From: an uncultured Ruminococcus sp.
Lineage (GTDB): Bacteria; Bacillota; Clostridia; Oscillospirales; Ruminococcaceae
Assembly: GCA_947178195.1 (NCBI GenBank)
Contig: CAMWXM010000011.1
Span: 1-23,483, forward strand
Length of the DNA stretch: 23,483 bases
Reading direction: 5' to 3'
Part shown: piece by piece, positions 23,458 through 23,483 of the stretch
Layout of the letters: each line of letters starts with the position of its first letter
Numbering within the stretch: the stretch's first letter is position 1
The notes under the pieces: model-generated
Seen by the model: only the letters and a program-made list of their open reading frames with translations
What the model was told of the DNA's origin: nothing
Database searches by the model: none
Position numbers and translations under genes: made by a program

Positions 23458-23483
23458 CTGACTCATATACACATCTCCGAGCC
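23458..23483. other. Probable Nextera/Tn5 tagmentation adapter at the contig end
   Basis: The last 26 bases match the Nextera mosaic-end plus read-2 adapter sequence at 24 positions. The final 18 (TATACACATCTCCGAGCC, 23466-23483) match exactly, and the two differences (T to A) lie at 23461 and 23465 in the mosaic end. The match is at the very edge of the window, where adapter read-through is expected. It should be treated as non-genomic. Confidence 0.85.

Noticed and set aside
1..23483. CRISPR arrays, insertion sequences, prophage genes, tRNA and rRNA genes.
   Set aside because: No regularly spaced repeats, transposase or phage proteins, or RNA gene signatures were seen on either strand.

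Overview
The window looks like a piece of a low-GC Gram-positive genome from the class Clostridia, most likely a Ruminococcus-like member of the Oscillospiraceae. Supporting signs are AT-rich spacers, strong AAGGAG ribosome sites, sigma-A promoters often with an extended TGn -10, RNase Y, RqcP, a SpoVB/YabM-type flippase, and a CBM35-GH26 lipoprotein next to a GH95 enzyme. No rRNA, tRNA, CRISPR array, transposon or prophage is visible. Most of the window is core chromosome. I did not find a clear undescribed multi-gene system. The unusual points are regulatory structures, one catalytic-residue change, one unrecognised gene and a library artefact.

Layout. 1-2478 (+): nadB-nadC, quinolinate formation and use for NAD, with a strong promoter and an 8-bp inverted repeat at the expected transcription start. 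2577-3785 (+): an AI-2E family membrane protein, ending at a bidirectional terminator shared with convergent rny. 3869-5443 (-): rny (RNase Y), preceded by a leader of 190-355 nt with two candidate promoters. 5961-9361 (-): aminotransferase, unrecognised 179-residue protein, mazG, hup and rqcP. 9470-11062 (+): the flippase, divergent from this group. The flippase-mazG-hup-rqcP neighbourhood matches the Bacillus/Clostridium yabM-mazG-yabO region, but yabP, yabQ and divIC do not follow rqcP here.

11094-14998 (-): a two-gene glycan operon, GH95 then GH26, with its own promoter. 15210-20089 (-): mreB, mreC, mreD and the class B transpeptidase PBP2 (mrdA), the elongation-mode wall synthesis cluster, closed by a good terminator. 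An 18-bp perfect hairpin without a U-tract separates mreB from mreC. MreC and PBP2 both carry long acidic extracytoplasmic C-terminal tails. 20275-23403 (-): zapA, a U32/RlhA-like protein, dut and a DUF4321-type membrane protein, tightly packed and partly overlapping.

The last 26 bases (23458-23483) match the Nextera/Tn5 tagmentation adapter with two mismatches, so the genomic sequence probably ends near 23457.
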